The notes beneath the pieces were generated by a model that made no database searches, had not been told where the DNA came from, and saw only the letters and a program-made list of their open reading frames with translations. A program made the position numbers and the translations under genes. Source: Candidatus Sericytochromatia bacterium (GTDB lineage: Bacteria > Cyanobacteriota > Sericytochromatia > UBA7694 > JACMQJ01). Taken from it: a stretch of DNA of 7,274 nucleotides. Below are positions 5,903-7,274 of this stretch, piece after piece. Location of the stretch: NCBI GenBank assembly GCA_014377055.1, contig JACMQJ010000272.1, forward strand, positions 1 to 7,274, in the 5' to 3' direction. Within the stretch, counting starts at the first letter, position 1, and each line of letters opens with the position of its first letter.

Positions 5903-6712
5903 ATGATATATTTTTTGAGGAATAATATTATTACTATAAGTTTATTAGGTAGAACAGCTCTAGTTTGTGGTTCTTCCAAAGGAATAGGCAAAGCATCAGC
6001 TTTTGAATTGGCAAAATTGGATGCCAACATAATACTTTTGGCTCGATCTGAATCAGAATTAAAATCCTTGGTTAAAGAGTTACCAGGTCAAGGAAAACAT
6101 AGTTTTTTGGCTATAGATATATCAGAAAGAGAAAAATTAAAAATATCAGTTCAACAATTATTGTCTACTTATAATAAAATTCATATTTTAGTTAATAATA
6201 CGGGTGGTCCAAAAGGTGGATTAATTACAGAAGCAACCGAAGACGAATTTTTACAAACATTCCAAAATCATGTTTTAGTATCTTCATTATTAGCAAATTT
6301 ATTACTATCTGGAATGAAAGAAGATAATTATGGACGAATTATTAATATCATATCTACCTCTGTAAAAATTCCTTTAGCAAATCTTGGTGTTTCTAATACT
6401 ATTCGTGGAGCAATGGCAAGTTGGGCAAAAACCTTGTCTAATGAAGTGGCTAGATTTGGTATTACTGTTAATAATATTTTGCCTGGTTACACGGATACCG
6501 AAAGATTAGATGTTTTGATGTCTAATGCTGCCCAAAAGCAAAATAAAACAAAAGAACAGATAAGAGCTGAATGGGAAAAGTCTGTTCCTATCGGACGTTT
6601 TGCTAGACCAGAAGAAATTGCTTCAGCTGTTGCTTTTTTGGCTTCACCCTCTGCATCATATATTAATGGAATAAATTTACCCGTAGATGGTGGAAGAACA
6701 GGAAGCTTATGA
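5903..6712 (+). CDS. Atypical short-chain dehydrogenase/reductase (BKR-like SDR with SxxxR in place of YxxxK)
   Basis: 269 aa from the ATG, a cytoplasmic Rossmann-fold protein. The cofactor loop is GSSKGIG (23-29), preceded by TALVC. NNTGG (98-102) fits the SDR NNAG position, PG at 204-205 follows VNNIL, and GRFARPEEIASAVAFLASP plus INLPVDGG form the normal C-terminus. The active site is unusual: counting 13 residues from Ser151 puts Ser164 at the catalytic Tyr position and Arg168 at the Lys position (SNTIR). This matches a known BKR-like SDR subgroup that lacks the classic tetrad, so activity as a 3-oxoacyl-ACP reductase should not be assumed. The start is uncertain. The ATG at 5903 has no ribosome site, while GAGG at 5917-5920 precedes AUU codons at 5927 and 5930. 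Starting at 5930 gives a family-typical N-terminus (about TISLLGRTALVCG). It lies 47 nt after the LpxB-like gene and overlaps the next gene by 4 nt. Confidence 0.85.
   Translation: MIYFLRNNIITISLLGRTALVCGSSKGIGKASAFELAKLDANIILLARSESELKSLVKELPGQGKHSFLAIDISEREKLKISVQQLLSTYNKIHILVNNTGGPKGGLITEATEDEFLQTFQNHVLVSSLLANLLLSGMKEDNYGRIINIISTSVKIPLANLGVSNTIRGAMASWAKTLSNEVARFGITVNNILPGYTDTERLDVLMSNAAQKQNKTKEQIRAEWEKSVPIGRFARPEEIASAVAFLASPSASYINGINLPVDGGRTGSL
5917..5920 (+). promoter_or_regulatory. Internal Shine-Dalgarno suggesting a later start for the SDR
   Basis: GAGG, continued as GAGGAA, lies 14 codons into the sequence scientists would read from the ATG at 5903 (counting to the conserved GRTALVCG block). 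It is followed by AUU at 5927 (6 nt after GAGG) and AUU at 5930 (9 nt). No ATG, GTG or TTG lies at a useful distance downstream before the conserved block. This is why the ATG start is treated as provisional. Confidence 0.35.
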
Positions 6713-7274
6713 TATTTGATGTGTTTTTTTCTATTTGCCAAACTGAAGTAGATGGATATACACCATCTGAAAAAGAAATGATGCTTAATTTTTTTGATCA
6801 AGTAAAACATGCTGATCAATTAGGTTTTAATACAGCTTGGGTTGCCGAAACTCATCTTTCATGTCAAATTCAAAAACAAAATTCTGGAGCTGTTATCCCA
6901 TATTTTAAGGGTGAAATAGGTCTTAATACTGATATATTGCAACTTGCTCATAAAATATTTTCTATTACCAAAAATATTAATGTTGGTTCAGCTATTCGGA
7001 ATATTCTTTGTAATGGTGGTCCTATTGCACACGCTGAGGCAATAAAGACTTTTTTGACATTACATGATTTAAATCCTGACGAAAAAAGAATTTTAAATAT
7101 AGGTTTTGCGGCAGGTCGTTTTCAATTTTCTAATTCTCCTTATGGAATTGTTCCAAGAAATGAAGTAGAAAAAGCTGGATGGTCTGTCATCAAAGGTAAA
7201 ATATTTCAGGAGGCAACAGAAGTATTTTTGAGGCTCTTAAAAGGTGAAATAATATCTTCAAAAGATATTAAGCC
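6709..7274 (+). CDS. LLM class (luciferase-like) flavin-dependent oxidoreductase, N-terminal part (runs off the right edge)
   Basis: The first 188 codons of a bacterial-luciferase-superfamily TIM-barrel protein that uses reduced flavin (FMN or F420) to oxidise or reduce an unknown substrate. I translated it by hand; the frame is open to the window edge. It opens with the first barrel strand (IFDVFFSICQTE), then FFDQVKHADQLGFNTAWVAETHLS (about 28-51), the strongest signature of the family. NVGSAIRNILCNGGPIAHAEAIKTFLTL (about 91-118) and ILNIGFAAGR (about 128-137) follow the expected barrel order, and FQEATEVFLRLLKGE (about 166-180) is a typical helix before the insertion region. Family members are usually 320-380 aa, so nearly half is missing. 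The ATG overlaps the SDR stop as ATGA, with AGGA at 6700-6703 placed 5 nt before it, indicating translational coupling. The cofactor type cannot be read from this part. Confidence 0.87.
   Translation, partial: MIFDVFFSICQTEVDGYTPSEKEMMLNFFDQVKHADQLGFNTAWVAETHLSCQIQKQNSGAVIPYFKGEIGLNTDILQLAHKIFSITKNINVGSAIRNILCNGGPIAHAEAIKTFLTLHDLNPDEKRILNIGFAAGRFQFSNSPYGIVPRNEVEKAGWSVIKGKIFQEATEVFLRLLKGEIISSKDIK

Noticed and set aside
5803..6030. Minus-strand open frame of 75 codons across the LpxB-like/SDR junction
   Set aside because: It covers the ends of two good plus-strand genes and the gap between them, with no ribosome site or recognisable protein.
6487..6819. Minus-strand open frame of 110 codons opposite the SDR/LLM overlap
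   Set aside because: It is antisense to the conserved SDR C-terminus and the LLM N-terminus, both strongly supported.

Overview
The window is very AT-rich (about 30% GC, judged by eye). It comes from a diderm (Gram-negative-type) bacterium with a standard genetic code: TAA and TGA both act as stops. The envelope genes point to an outer membrane: MacA/HlyD-type periplasmic adaptors, a MacB/FtsX-type permease and a lipid-A-disaccharide-synthase-like protein. That last protein has the N-terminal NGPGE signature that I associate, from memory, with a cyanobacterial LpxB-related family. An AT-rich cyanobacterial relative is therefore a tentative lineage guess, not a conclusion.

Layout. Positions 1-3579 hold a compact minus-strand operon, read right to left: a lipoprotein adaptor (3579-2152), a second secreted adaptor (2152-710, start and stop sharing one base) and the N-terminal third or more of a MacB-like permease (707 to the window edge, 2-nt gap). 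Together they look like a tripartite ABC export system. It is unusual in having two different adaptors in tandem and a permease with no fused ATPase. The ATPase and the rest of the permease must lie outside the window.

Positions 3580-3942 are an intergenic stretch with no convincing gene. It contains a weak minus-strand promoter candidate, a 16-bp near-palindrome and a 24-codon plus-strand ORF with a good Shine-Dalgarno sequence. Next comes an unrecognised 109-aa minus-strand gene (4272-3943). Across a 254-bp divergent spacer with a good sigma70-like promoter and two inverted repeats lies a plus-strand operon.

Positions 4527-7274 hold that operon: the LpxB-like glycosyltransferase, an atypical short-chain dehydrogenase/reductase (SDR) whose YxxxK catalytic motif reads SxxxR, and a luciferase-like (LLM class) flavin-dependent oxidoreductase. 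The last two overlap by 4 bases (ATGA); the oxidoreductase runs off the right edge. An LpxB-like enzyme followed by two redox enzymes could suggest envelope lipid or secondary-metabolite chemistry, but the sequence does not establish a shared pathway.

I found no RNA genes, insertion sequences, CRISPR arrays or strong intrinsic terminators. The most interesting points are the tandem adaptors, the degenerate SDR active site together with its possible AUU start, and the clustering of an LpxB-related protein with two oxidoreductases.
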